DNA from: JAPXRI01 sp033813635
GTDB taxonomy: Bacteria > Bacillota > Clostridia > Oscillospirales > QAMX01
Length of the DNA: 35,782 nt
Direction of reading: 5' to 3'
Assembly (NCBI GenBank): GCA_033813635.1
Contig: JAPXRI010000030.1
Location: forward strand, 1-35,782
Under the pieces are notes generated by a model that saw nothing but the letters and a program-made list of their open reading frames with translations, had not been told where the DNA came from and did no database searches. Position numbers and translations under genes: made by a program. Every line of letters begins with the position of its first letter. Positions within the stretch are counted from its first letter, which is position 1. Shown here in pieces: positions 5,536 through 14,098 of the stretch.

Positions 5536-8001
5536 ATGAAAAAAGCTTTTCCCCGCATTTTCACGAGAATTCTTGTTTTCGCCCTGGCGTGTTCCTTCGC
5601 GGTCTGCCCGCTCGGCGGCTGCGCGGAGAGCGCTTACGTCAAATCCGGAAGAGAATACGCGTCGGATGAACAGTATGAAAAGGCAAAGGAGGCGTTTTCG
5701 CAGGCGATAGAAGCCGACGAGGAAGATGTTTCGGCCTATATCGGCCTCGCCGAAGCGTGCGAAAACCTTTTGGACACTGACGGCGCGGAGGCGGCGCTGC
5801 TGGAGGGGTATATAAAGACCGGCAGCGAAAGGCTCCGTTCGCGCCTCGAGGAGGCGATCGAAAGGTCGAAATCGGCGCTGGTCTACGAGATCAGCGACGG
5901 GGTTGCGGTGGTTACGGATTACGGTAACGTAAAAGGCGCCGCTCTGATTATCCCCGACAAGCTCGGCGGGTATCCGGTGACCGCGATCGCGGACAACACC
6001 TTTGACGACAGCGGAGCGGATATTCGCGCGATCTGGCTGCCGGACGGCGTAAAAAGCATCGGCGCGAACGCCTTTAGAAACTGCGTGCACCTGAAAACGG
6101 TCCGGCTTCCGGAAAGCCTGGAGACAATCGGCGACGGGGCGTTTGCCGGACACAGACTGCTCTCGATTGATATACCGAAAAGGGTGAAGACGATCGGCGA
6201 AAGTGCCTTCGCCCAGACAGGGCTGACCGAGGTGTTCCTGCCGGCCGGCGTTGAATCCCTCGGCCCCGGCGTTTTTTACGGGTGTCTTGAGCTTTCGAGG
6301 ATAAGCATCGACGAGAAAAACCGTTATTATAGCTCGGAAGACGGCGTGCTGTACAACAAGGATAAAACAGAGCTGATTTATTACCCGGCGGCGCGGGAGG
6401 AGGAGAGCTTCGCCGTTCCAGAGGGCGTAAAAATAATCGGCGCGGGCGCGTTTAGCGGTCCGGCGCTAAAGGAGATCGCCCTCCCGCCGTCGGTGGAGGA
6501 GATCGCGGAGGACGCGTTTTACGGCTGCAGCGCGCTTGAAAACATCGCGCTCGACGCCCAAAACGGGAGCTTTATCGACGACGGCGGCGCGCTTTACGAC
6601 AAAGCGGCAGCAAAGCTCTACTTCTATTCGAAAAATAAAACGGATTCGGTTTATAAAATCAAAGACGGCGTCGAGATTATTTGCCCGGGGGCGTTCAAAG
6701 AAAGCCCATATCTGCACGGGGTGACGATTTCGGAGTCGGTGAAGAAAATAGGCAAATACGCGTTTTCCGGCTGCGCCGGGCTGCTCAGGGTACAGGTTCT
6801 CTCGGAGAGCGCGGAAATCGGAGAGGGCGCGTTTTCCGGCTGTTCCGAGCTATTAAGCGTGACGTTTGACGGGGAGATTACGGCTGTCGGCGCGTACGCT
6901 TTTCGGGACTGCCGCGCGCTTTCGTATTTTTCAATACCCGACAGCGTTATATCGATCGGGGAGGGCGCTTTCTCCGGCTGCGAAGCGCTGAGCGAAGTGA
7001 TAATCCCCTCAGGCGTATCGCGCATTGAGGCGTCCGCCTTTAAGGGCTGCGCAAGGCTTTCGTATGTCCGTCTGCCGGCGGATCTTTCATATATCGGATA
7101 CGGCGCGTTTTCCGGCTGCAAAGGGCTTAGAAGCGTTGTTCTGCCGGGTGGGCTTTCTGCCCTCGAGCCGTCCGCCTTTTCGGACTGCTCACAGCTTAGG
7201 TCCGTCAGAATCCCCGTGCGTGTGAAGAGGATAGGGGACAGCGCGTTTAGCGGCTGCACGGGACTGACGGAGGTCATAATGAAAAAAGTTGAGGCAATCG
7301 AGTACGGCGCGTTTTACGGCTGCGTTTCTCTTAAGGCGGTCGATTTCCCGTCGAGCCTGAGGGAGATAGGCGGCGACGCTTTTTCGGGCTGTACGGCGCT
7401 GAAATCGGTGGAGATCGGGAAAAACGTCACCAAAATCGGCAATTTTGCGTTTGGGGACTGCACCGGGCTTGAAAGTATAACGGTTTCGGAGGAAAACGGC
7501 GCGTACCGGACTCTGAACGGGATGCTTTTTTCCAAAGACGGCAAAACACTGATGGCCGTACCCGCCGGAATAGGGCTTTCGAGCATCTCGGTTCCAAACG
7601 GCGTTTCCCAAATCAGCTCTGGCGCGTTCAGTTCCTGCGCCGCGGTTGAAAAAGTAAAGCTGCCCGAAGGCGTGACGGTCATCGCTCCCAATACGTTCCA
7701 CGGCTGCGCAAAGCTTGCAGAAGTTGACCTGCCCGACGGGCTGATCGGCATAGAATGCGGGGCCTTCTACCGCTGCAGCTCCCTAGTGAAGATCACGCTG
7801 CCGGCCGGCGTAGAAAAGGTTTATCCGAACGCGTTTGAGGACTGCGCCTCGCTTTCGGCCGTCACCCTGTTGTCGCGGGACGCCGTGTTGGAGGCGCCTG
7901 TTTTCAACAACTGCCCGCAGGTCAGGCTCCGCGCGCCTGCGGGGAGTACGGCGGAAAAATACGCAGCCGAGAACGGGCTGCCCTTTGAGAGCATAAAATA
8001 G
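5536..8001 (+). CDS. BspA-type leucine-rich-repeat lipoprotein with N-terminal TPR-like segment
   Basis: An 821-aa surface protein. Residues 1-29 are a lipoprotein signal (MKKAFPR start, hydrophobic core, lipobox PLGGC with Cys29). Residues 33-110 form a TPR-like helical stretch (GREYASDEQYEKAKEAFSQA). From about residue 115 to 800 there are roughly two dozen LRR_5/BspA repeats of about 23 aa with the pattern IG-x-x-AFSGC-x-x-L-x-x-V-x-IP. Two breaks in the array (about 260-300 and 335-375) contain 'DGVLYNK'/'GGALYDK' insertions seen in this family. BspA proteins commonly mediate adhesion or protein binding at the cell surface; the ligand is unknown. It has its own promoter and a strong downstream hairpin. 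GC-rich repeat codons create long antisense open frames that are not genes. Confidence 0.9.
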   Translation: MKKAFPRIFTRILVFALACSFAVCPLGGCAESAYVKSGREYASDEQYEKAKEAFSQAIEADEEDVSAYIGLAEACENLLDTDGAEAALLEGYIKTGSERLRSRLEEAIERSKSALVYEISDGVAVVTDYGNVKGAALIIPDKLGGYPVTAIADNTFDDSGADIRAIWLPDGVKSIGANAFRNCVHLKTVRLPESLETIGDGAFAGHRLLSIDIPKRVKTIGESAFAQTGLTEVFLPAGVESLGPGVFYGCLELSRISIDEKNRYYSSEDGVLYNKDKTELIYYPAAREEESFAVPEGVKIIGAGAFSGPALKEIALPPSVEEIAEDAFYGCSALENIALDAQNGSFIDDGGALYDKAAAKLYFYSKNKTDSVYKIKDGVEIICPGAFKESPYLHGVTISESVKKIGKYAFSGCAGLLRVQVLSESAEIGEGAFSGCSELLSVTFDGEITAVGAYAFRDCRALSYFSIPDSVISIGEGAFSGCEALSEVIIPSGVSRIEASAFKGCARLSYVRLPADLSYIGYGAFSGCKGLRSVVLPGGLSALEPSAFSDCSQLRSVRIPVRVKRIGDSAFSGCTGLTEVIMKKVEAIEYGAFYGCVSLKAVDFPSSLREIGGDAFSGCTALKSVEIGKNVTKIGNFAFGDCTGLESITVSEENGAYRTLNGMLFSKDGKTLMAVPAGIGLSSISVPNGVSQISSGAFSSCAAVEKVKLPEGVTVIAPNTFHGCAKLAEVDLPDGLIGIECGAFYRCSSLVKITLPAGVEKVYPNAFEDCASLSAVTLLSRDAVLEAPVFNNCPQVRLRAPAGSTAEKYAAENGLPFESIK

Positions 8002-8024
8002 CAAAATGCGCTTAATTGAATAAA

Positions 8025-8060
8025 GCCGGGCGGACGCTAAAGAAGCGTCCGCCCCCGGCC
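8025..8060. terminator. Bidirectional terminator between the lipoprotein gene and rpe
   Basis: Perfect 10-bp stem (GGGCGGACGC 8028-8037 with GCGTCCGCCC 8045-8054), extended by AAGCC/GGCC beyond a small bulge, between two convergent genes. The plus-strand tail (TTATT) is short. Confidence 0.75.
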
Positions 8061-8073
8061 TTATTCCGGTATT

Positions 8074-8733
8074 TCAGAGTTCTACGATCTCACCCCGGAT
8101 TGCCCTGACGGCGAAGGCGGGGTCCTTCGCCGTGAAAACGGCGTTTCCGGCGACCAGCACGTTCGCGCCTGCGGCGCGGATCCGAGCCGCGTTGTCGGCG
8201 TTGATGCCGCCGTCCACCTCGAGCATAATCTCGCGCCCTGAGGCCTTGATCATTGACGATACTTTTTTCAGCTTCGAAAGCGTCGACGGGATAAATCTCT
8301 GTCCGCCGAAACCCGGGTTCACCGACATGCAGAGAATCAGGTCGACATCGTCCATCACGTAGTCCAGCGCGTTCGTCGGCGTGGCTGGATTCAGCGCGAC
8401 GCCGGCGAGCTTCCCCTTCGCCTTGATCTGCTGCAGCGCGCGGTGCAGATGGGTGCTGGCCTCGGCGTGTACGGTAATAATGTCTGCACCGGCATCCGCG
8501 AATTCGTCTATAAAGCGGGACGGGTCGACGATCATCAGGTGGACGTCGAGCGTGGTTTTGGTCAGTCTCCTGAGCGCGCGGATCGTCGGCGGCCCGAAGG
8601 TGATGTTCGGCACAAAGACTCCGTCCATTACGTCGCAGTGAATCATGTCCGCGCCGGCGGCGTCGAGCATGGAAATCGCCCCGGCGAAATTCGCAAAGTC
8701 CGCCGAGAGTATCGACGGTGAAATCTTCGTCAT
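8074..8733 (-). CDS. rpe: Ribulose-phosphate 3-epimerase
   Basis: Full-length (219 aa) TIM-barrel epimerase interconverting D-ribulose 5-phosphate and D-xylulose 5-phosphate. The metal and acid-base residues are visible: H32-x-D34 (MIHCDVMDG), H65 (DVHLMI) and D174 (EVDGGIN); the phosphate-binding loops NPGFGGQ and GNAVF are intact. SD AAGGAAGG precedes the ATG. It lies 40 bp behind the DapA-like gene and is probably cotranscribed from the promoter at 9754-9782. Its product step joins XylA/XylB-made xylulose 5-phosphate to the pentose phosphate pathway, so the divergent clusters fit one pathway. Some family members are allulose-phosphate epimerases, but the motifs fit Rpe well. Confidence 0.95.
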   Translation of the reverse strand: MTKISPSILSADFANFAGAISMLDAAGADMIHCDVMDGVFVPNITFGPPTIRALRRLTKTTLDVHLMIVDPSRFIDEFADAGADIITVHAEASTHLHRALQQIKAKGKLAGVALNPATPTNALDYVMDDVDLILCMSVNPGFGGQRFIPSTLSKLKKVSSMIKASGREIMLEVDGGINADNAARIRAAGANVLVAGNAVFTAKDPAFAVRAIRGEIVEL

Positions 8734-8773
8734 AAAAGCTTTCCTTCCTTAAAGATACAGGGTACGTTGTCTA

Positions 8774-9718
8774 CTATATTTTGACGCCGAGATCAATTCC
8801 CCATACAAAGACAAGCTCCTTGTAAAGAGCTTCGAGCTCCTCGAGCTCGGTTTCAAAGCTCGGCGTAAACGTGTTCCTGTCGCCGGTGCGGCTGAAGTCG
8901 CTCATGCCGGGCAGGAAGAATTTTTTAATGTATTTTTTCGCGCAGATCGGGTACATGCGGCTTTCCAGCGCCGAGGCGACGCCGAGGAAGTTCTGGACCC
9001 TCTGGGCAAGCTCGGGCGATTTTTCGTAATTCGCGCAGAGCCAGGAGTAGAGCTCGGGGTGGAAGTTCGCCATCACGCCGGAGAAGCCGGAGGCTCCGGA
9101 CCGGAGCGTGAGCAGAAGCTGCGCACAGTTGGCGTTGAATACCTTGATAACGCCCTTCCCGGCTTTTATTTTTTCCGCGACGAGAGCGGCGTCGCAACAG
9201 GTGTCCTTCATAAAGCCGAAACGGCCGGTATCGGTGACGTATGAGATTACCTTCGGTGTGAGGACGCGCTTATAGGGGTACGGGCACTCGTAAAAACCGA
9301 AGGTTATCGACGGGTCGACGCGGCTGACGACGTATTCGAGGTTCTTGATCAGCAAATCGTCGCTTTCCTCTTTTTTAGCGAAGCGGTTCGGCAATAAAAC
9401 GATGTTGTCCGCGCCCGTCTCGGCCATCGCGTTTATCTGGCGGACCTGGTCGTCAAGGCTGTCCGCAGTGTGGCCGGAGGCTACGACGCCGACCCTGCCG
9501 CCCACGGCCTTGACAATGAACGACGCGAGCTCCGTCTTTTCGTCGTCGCTTAAGTAAAACATCTCGGAGGACTGGCAAACGGCGAAAATCCCCGCGACGC
9601 CGCGCTCGATATACCACTCGACGAGATTTACAACATGGTCGTAATCGATCTTGTTGTTCTCGGTGTAGGGTGTGATCATCGTCGGCCATACACCGGAGGC
9701 AATTTCGGCTTTTTTCAT
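8774..9718 (-). CDS. DapA/N-acetylneuraminate-lyase superfamily aldolase
   Basis: 314 aa, class I aldolase TIM barrel. The Schiff-base Lys is K171 (FGFMKDT) and the catalytic Tyr is Y143 (GFYECP), both correctly spaced. The substrate loop reads VCQSSE instead of the GTTGE of true dihydrodipicolinate synthases, so lysine biosynthesis is unlikely; 2-keto-3-deoxy sugar acid or sialic-acid-type cleavage is more plausible. Position first in an operon with rpe, divergent from xylAB, suggests a sugar-acid catabolic step. The C-terminal 60 residues are a helical extension common in this subgroup. Start supported by SD AAAGGAATGG. Confidence 0.85.
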   Translation of the reverse strand: MKKAEIASGVWPTMITPYTENNKIDYDHVVNLVEWYIERGVAGIFAVCQSSEMFYLSDDEKTELASFIVKAVGGRVGVVASGHTADSLDDQVRQINAMAETGADNIVLLPNRFAKKEESDDLLIKNLEYVVSRVDPSITFGFYECPYPYKRVLTPKVISYVTDTGRFGFMKDTCCDAALVAEKIKAGKGVIKVFNANCAQLLLTLRSGASGFSGVMANFHPELYSWLCANYEKSPELAQRVQNFLGVASALESRMYPICAKKYIKKFFLPGMSDFSRTGDRNTFTPSFETELEELEALYKELVFVWGIDLGVKI

Positions 9719-9753
9719 ACAATACCATTCCTTTGCATATATGTGATACGTTT

Positions 9754-9782
9754 ATTATACTACCGCCCGCGGTAATAGGCAA
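9754..9782 (-). promoter_or_regulatory. Promoter of the dapA-like/rpe operon with palindromic operator candidate in the spacer
   Basis: Minus strand TTGCCT (complement of 9777-9782), 17 bp, TATAAT (complement of 9754-9759). Inside the spacer lies a perfect inverted repeat TACCGC-cc-GCGGTA (9761-9774). A protein bound there would cover the RNA polymerase contact region. The regulator is not in the window. Confidence 0.6.
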
Positions 9783-9846
9783 GCGCGCTTTAAAAATTGC
9801 CGATTCGGCCGGAACGAAAAGGTTTCCGTAAAAATGTAAGATTTGA

Positions 9847-9875
9847 TTGCAATTCAGAGCGATATAAATTATAAT
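9847..9875 (+). promoter_or_regulatory. Promoter of the xylA operon
   Basis: TTGCAA (9847-9852), 17 bp, TATAAT (9870-9875), with transcription start expected near 9882. The intergenic region between this and the opposing promoter is about 65 bp. Confidence 0.7.
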
Positions 9876-9926
9876 TATCTTTAGCATACAGGTTGGGGCA
9901 TATATGATAAAATGGAGGCGGATTGC

Positions 9927-11237
9927 ATGGAAGAGTATTTCAAAGGTATCGGCAAGATAAAATACGAGGGCAGGGAATCGAAAAATCCTTACGCGTTCAA
10001 ATACTACAACCCTGACGAAAAGGTCAACGGCAAGACGATGAAGGAACAGCTCCGTTTCTCAATGGCTTACTGGCATACCTTCTGCGCCACCGGAATCGAT
10101 CCGTTCGGTTCGGGCACAGCCGTCCGCCCGTACGAGACGGCATCGGACCCGATGGAGCTGGCAAAAATCAAAATGCGCGCGGCTTTCGAATTCATGGACA
10201 AAATAGGGATCGATTATTTTTGCTTCCACGACAAGGATATCGCCCCGGAGGGCGGCAGTCTTTCGGAGTTCTCGGATAACCTTGACGAGATGTCCGACCT
10301 CGCGCTCGAACTGATGGAAGAAAAAGGCATAAAGCTGCTATGGGGCACGGCAAACCTTTTCAATCACCCCCGATATATGCATGGCGCGGCAACGTCCTGC
10401 TGTGCGGATTCGTTCGCGTACGCCGCGGCGCAGGTCAAGAAAGCGCTGGAGATTACGAAAAAGCTCGGCGGAGAGAACTACGTCTTCTGGGGCGGCAGAG
10501 AGGGCTACGATACGCTGTTAAACACAAATCTCGGACTCGAGCTTGACAATCTGGCGAGATTTTTGCACATGGCCGCCGATTACGCGGTGAAAATAGGCTT
10601 CAAAGGCCAGTTCCTGATTGAGCCCAAGCCCAAGGAGCCCACAAAGCACCAGTACGACTTCGACGTGGCCGGCGTCATCGGCTTCCTCCGCAAGTATAAC
10701 CTCGACAAGGTATTCAAGGTCAATATCGAAGCCAACCACGCGACGCTGGCGGGGCACACGTTCAACCATGAGCTTGCGTACGCGCGGGTCAACAATATGC
10801 TCGGCAGCGTCGACGCGAACCGCGGAGATCCGATGCTGGGCTGGGATACCGACCAGTTCCCGACGGATGTCTACGAGACTACGCTTGCGATGCTTGAAAT
10901 TCTGCGGCAGGGCGGAATCGCTCCGGGCGGCCTGAACTTCGACGCGAAGGTCCGACGCGGCTCATTTACGCCGGAGGATTTGTTCCTCGCGCATATCTCG
11001 GGTATGGACGCGTTCGCCCGTGGCCTCAAGGCCGCCGCCGCAATCATCGAGGGCGGGGAGATAGACGAGTTTATTAAAAACAGATACAGAAGCTACGAAA
11101 GCGGCATCGGCGCGGACATTGTCAAGGGCAAGATCGGCTTTGAGGAGCTCGCGGCCTACGCGCGCACTTTAAACGAAGTCAAGCTGGAATCGGGCCGCCA
11201 GGAGATGCTCGAGTCAATACTCAACCGCTATATTTAG
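9927..11237 (+). CDS. xylA: D-xylose isomerase
   Basis: 436 aa, the length of class II xylose isomerases. The catalytic His101 and Asp104 are in CFHDKD. The metal-binding motifs are intact: FLIEPKPKEPTKHQYD, FKVNIEANHATLAGHTFNHE and GSVDANRGDPMLGWDTDQFP. It converts D-xylose to D-xylulose in the cytoplasm. The ATG at 9927 is preferred to the one at 9912 because the latter contains the SD GGAGGCGG. xylB follows after 35 bp, making the standard xylAB pair. The gene ends in TAG, showing that amber is an ordinary stop codon here. No XylR or xylose transporter is adjacent. Confidence 0.97.
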   Translation: MEEYFKGIGKIKYEGRESKNPYAFKYYNPDEKVNGKTMKEQLRFSMAYWHTFCATGIDPFGSGTAVRPYETASDPMELAKIKMRAAFEFMDKIGIDYFCFHDKDIAPEGGSLSEFSDNLDEMSDLALELMEEKGIKLLWGTANLFNHPRYMHGAATSCCADSFAYAAAQVKKALEITKKLGGENYVFWGGREGYDTLLNTNLGLELDNLARFLHMAADYAVKIGFKGQFLIEPKPKEPTKHQYDFDVAGVIGFLRKYNLDKVFKVNIEANHATLAGHTFNHELAYARVNNMLGSVDANRGDPMLGWDTDQFPTDVYETTLAMLEILRQGGIAPGGLNFDAKVRRGSFTPEDLFLAHISGMDAFARGLKAAAAIIEGGEIDEFIKNRYRSYESGIGADIVKGKIGFEELAAYARTLNEVKLESGRQEMLESILNRYI

Positions 11238-11272
11238 AGCTTAAAATATATCCGGAAAGCGAGATTTTCACT

Positions 11273-12796
11273 ATGTCTTTTTTACTCGGAGTCGATATAG
11301 GCACATCCGGCACAAAGAGCGTCCTCTTTGACGAAGAGGGGAAGACGCTGGCGAGCGCCGTGGTCGAATATCCGCTCTACCAGCCCAAGGCCGGCTGGGC
11401 GGAGCAGGAGCCTGAGGACTGGTGGAACGCCGCGGCCGACAGCATAAAGGCCGTCTTGCTGAAGAGCGGCGTGCGCAGCGGAGAGATTGCCGGCGTCGGC
11501 CTGTCCGGCCAGATGCACGGCCTCGTGATGCTCGGGAAAAACGGAAAGGTGCTCCGCCGCGCGATTATCTGGTGCGACCAGAGGACGGATAAAGAGTGCG
11601 CGGAGATGACGGAAAAAGTCGGCGCGAAACGGCTGATAGAAATCACCGCCAATCCCGCGATGACGGGCTTTACCGCCTCGAAAATTCTGTGGGTAAAAAA
11701 CAACGAGCCGGAGATATACGAAAAGTGCGCGAAAATCCTCCTGCCCAAGGACTATATCCGGTACATGCTGACCGGTGAGTTCGCGGCGGAGATGTCCGAC
11801 GCCAGCGGCATGCAGCTGCTGGATGTCCCGGGCAGGCGCTGGAGCGGCGAGATGCTTGATAAGCTCGGCATAGACGGCGATCTGCTGGCGCCTGTTTACG
11901 AGTCAGTTGAGGTCAGCGGCAGAATATCAAAATCCGCAGCGGAACGCACCGGCCTCGCCGAGGGGACCCCGGTCGTCGGCGGCGCGGGGGACCAGGCCGC
12001 GGGCGGCGTCGGAAACGGGATCGTCCGGGAGGGCGTGCTCTCGGCTACGATCGGCACCTCGGGCGTGGTCTTCGCCCACACGGATAAAATCACGATCGAC
12101 CCGAAGGGCAGAGTGCACACGCTCTGCCACGCCGTTCCGGGCTGCTGGCATATTATGGGCGTGACCCAGGCCGCGGGACTGTCGCTCAAGTGGTTCCGAG
12201 ACAACTTCTGCACGCCCGAGATTGAAACCGCAAAGCAGATGGGGATTGACCCCTATGTGCTGATGGATAAGGAGGCCGCGGCGTCGCCGGCGGGCTGCGA
12301 CGGGCTCATATACCTGCCCTACCTGATGGGCGAGCGCACGCCCCATCTTGACCCGGACGCGCGCGGCGTGTTCTTCGGCCTGTCCGCAAGGCACACCCGC
12401 CGTGATATGCTCCGCGCGGTGATGGAGGGCGTCGGCTACTCGATGAAGGACTGCCTCGAAATTATCAAGGGCCTGGACATCCCGGTCAGGGAGGTCAGGG
12501 CGTCGGGCGGCGGCGGAAGGAGCCCGTTCTGGCGTCAGATGCTCGCGGACATGTTCGGGAAGGCCGTGACGACGACGAACTCGTCGGAGGGTCCGGCGCT
12601 CGGCGCCGCGATTCTGGCCGGCGCAGGCACCGGCATCTACGCATCGGTCGCCGAGGGCTGCGATATCGCCGTAAAGCCGAAATCGTGCCAGAAGGCGGAC
12701 AAAGCCGCATCGGAGCGCTATAAAAAATACTACGCAGTGTATAAGGACCTCTATAAATCACTGAAGAAGGAATATAAGAAAGCCGCGAAGCTGTAA
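11273..12796 (+). CDS. xylB: Xylulokinase
   Basis: 507 aa, FGGY-family kinase phosphorylating D-xylulose to D-xylulose 5-phosphate with ATP. The N-terminal phosphate motif is VDIGTSGTKSVLFDE, the substrate motif GLSGQMHGLV, then TGFTASKILW, AGDQAAGGVGNG and ATIGTSGVVFA, with the C-terminal FGGY signature region ASGGGGRSPFWRQMLADM. Length and order match complete XylB proteins. It is in an operon with xylA (35 bp upstream) and the DegT gene (20 bp downstream). Its product is the substrate of Rpe, encoded on the opposite strand. Confidence 0.96.
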   Translation: MSFLLGVDIGTSGTKSVLFDEEGKTLASAVVEYPLYQPKAGWAEQEPEDWWNAAADSIKAVLLKSGVRSGEIAGVGLSGQMHGLVMLGKNGKVLRRAIIWCDQRTDKECAEMTEKVGAKRLIEITANPAMTGFTASKILWVKNNEPEIYEKCAKILLPKDYIRYMLTGEFAAEMSDASGMQLLDVPGRRWSGEMLDKLGIDGDLLAPVYESVEVSGRISKSAAERTGLAEGTPVVGGAGDQAAGGVGNGIVREGVLSATIGTSGVVFAHTDKITIDPKGRVHTLCHAVPGCWHIMGVTQAAGLSLKWFRDNFCTPEIETAKQMGIDPYVLMDKEAAASPAGCDGLIYLPYLMGERTPHLDPDARGVFFGLSARHTRRDMLRAVMEGVGYSMKDCLEIIKGLDIPVREVRASGGGGRSPFWRQMLADMFGKAVTTTNSSEGPALGAAILAGAGTGIYASVAEGCDIAVKPKSCQKADKAASERYKKYYAVYKDLYKSLKKEYKKAAKL

Positions 12797-12816
12797 AATA
12801 CCAGGAGGTCTTTTCG

Positions 12817-14079
12817 TTGAAGGACTATTCAGCCGCCCTCGCGATCAACGGGGGAGAAAAGGCCGTTAAGGAGCCATTCCCGCCCCGCGGACATTTTACG
12901 GCCGAGGAGAGGGACGCCTGCGTCGCCGTGTTGGACCGCGCGATTGAAAAGGGAAGCGCTCCAGGATACGGCGGACAGGAGGAAGACGCGTTCTGCGCGG
13001 AGTTTTCGGAGATGCTCGGCGGCGGCTGCTGCGACGCCGTCTCGAGCGGGACCGCCGCCGTATTCGTCGCGCTGCGCGCGCTGGATTTGGAGCCATTCAC
13101 CGAGGTGATCGTGCCCCCGGTAACGGATGTCGGCGGCTTTACCCCGGTTGTGATGGCTAACTGCGTGCCAGTCGTCGCGGACGCCGAGCCTGGAAGCTTC
13201 AATATCAGCCTCGAGGGCATAAAAAAGGTCTGCACGGAGCGCACAGGCGCGATTATCGCCGCCCATATCGCGGGCGAGCCCTGCGATATCGAAAGGATTT
13301 TCGCCTTTGCCCGTGAAAACAACATAAAACTGATTGAGGACTGCGCTCAGGCCCACGGCGCAAAGCTCGGCGGAAAGCCGGTGGGGACGTTCGGGGATAT
13401 CGGCGCGTTTTCAATGATGTTTGGAAAGCACACCTGCATGGGCGGCCAGGGCGGCGCGGTTTTTACCCGGGACGAAGAGCTCTATAAAAAAATCCGCCAG
13501 AACTCCGACAGGGGCAAGCCGTTCGGTCTCCCGCCGGGCAGTACGAACTGCGTCGCCGCGCTAAACTTCAACGCCGACGAGCTGCACTGCGCGATAGGCC
13601 GGGTGCAGATCAGGAAAACGGAAAAAATCGCTTCCGGCAGGCGAGAGGTGGTAAGAAAGCTTCTCGAAAGCCTTGTTCACATCCCGGCGGTGAAGCCGCC
13701 GAGGCTGTCGGAGGGCGCCGAGCCCTCTTACTGGTTCCTGCGCCTGATGTTTGACAGCTCGGCGGTTTCCTGCGACAAGCAGGCGTTCTGCGACGCGCTG
13801 AATGCGGAGGGCGTGGGCTGCGTGTCGTGGTACCAGGCAACGCCTTACCTTTACGACTGGTATACGAAAAGGCATGTTTTCGGAAAAAGCGGTTATCCCT
13901 GGTCGGCCCCGGAGTACCGCGGAGACCGGGATAAGGTCTATTCCCTTTCGGACCTGCCAAATGCCGCCAAAGCGCTTAAGGATACCGTGATAATCTACCC
14001 GAACGAGAGCTGGACGGACGAGAACATCGCCCAGTGCGCGAGGGCGTTCGAAAAGGTATATCTTGCATACAGATACTAA
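12817..14079 (+). CDS. DegT/DnrJ/EryC1/StrS family PLP aminotransferase or dehydratase
   Basis: 420 aa, fold-type I PLP protein. The PLP-binding Asp is in IEDCAQAHGA (D175) and the Schiff-base Lys is K204 (FSMMFGKHTCMGGQGGAVF). The N-terminal AINGGEKAVKEPFPPRG is typical of the AHBA-synthase/StsC-like branch. This family usually transaminates keto-sugars, but in catabolic sugar operons its substrate is often unknown; here it lies between xylB and a sugar-phosphate isomerase. It starts at TTG, eight bases after a perfect AGGAGG. The late insertion around the YDWYTKRHVFG block is normal for this branch. Confidence 0.85.
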   Translation: MKDYSAALAINGGEKAVKEPFPPRGHFTAEERDACVAVLDRAIEKGSAPGYGGQEEDAFCAEFSEMLGGGCCDAVSSGTAAVFVALRALDLEPFTEVIVPPVTDVGGFTPVVMANCVPVVADAEPGSFNISLEGIKKVCTERTGAIIAAHIAGEPCDIERIFAFARENNIKLIEDCAQAHGAKLGGKPVGTFGDIGAFSMMFGKHTCMGGQGGAVFTRDEELYKKIRQNSDRGKPFGLPPGSTNCVAALNFNADELHCAIGRVQIRKTEKIASGRREVVRKLLESLVHIPAVKPPRLSEGAEPSYWFLRLMFDSSAVSCDKQAFCDALNAEGVGCVSWYQATPYLYDWYTKRHVFGKSGYPWSAPEYRGDRDKVYSLSDLPNAAKALKDTVIIYPNESWTDENIAQCARAFEKVYLAYRY

Positions 14080-14098
14080 TTTCTAGGAGGAATCAGAT

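Noticed and set aside
5371..6153. Minus-strand open frame (260 codons)
   Set aside because: Antisense to the start of the BspA lipoprotein gene and running through its promoter.
5536..8001. Repeat-rich DNA as a CRISPR or satellite array
   Set aside because: The periodicity is the 23-residue BspA protein repeat; the DNA units are diverged and coding.
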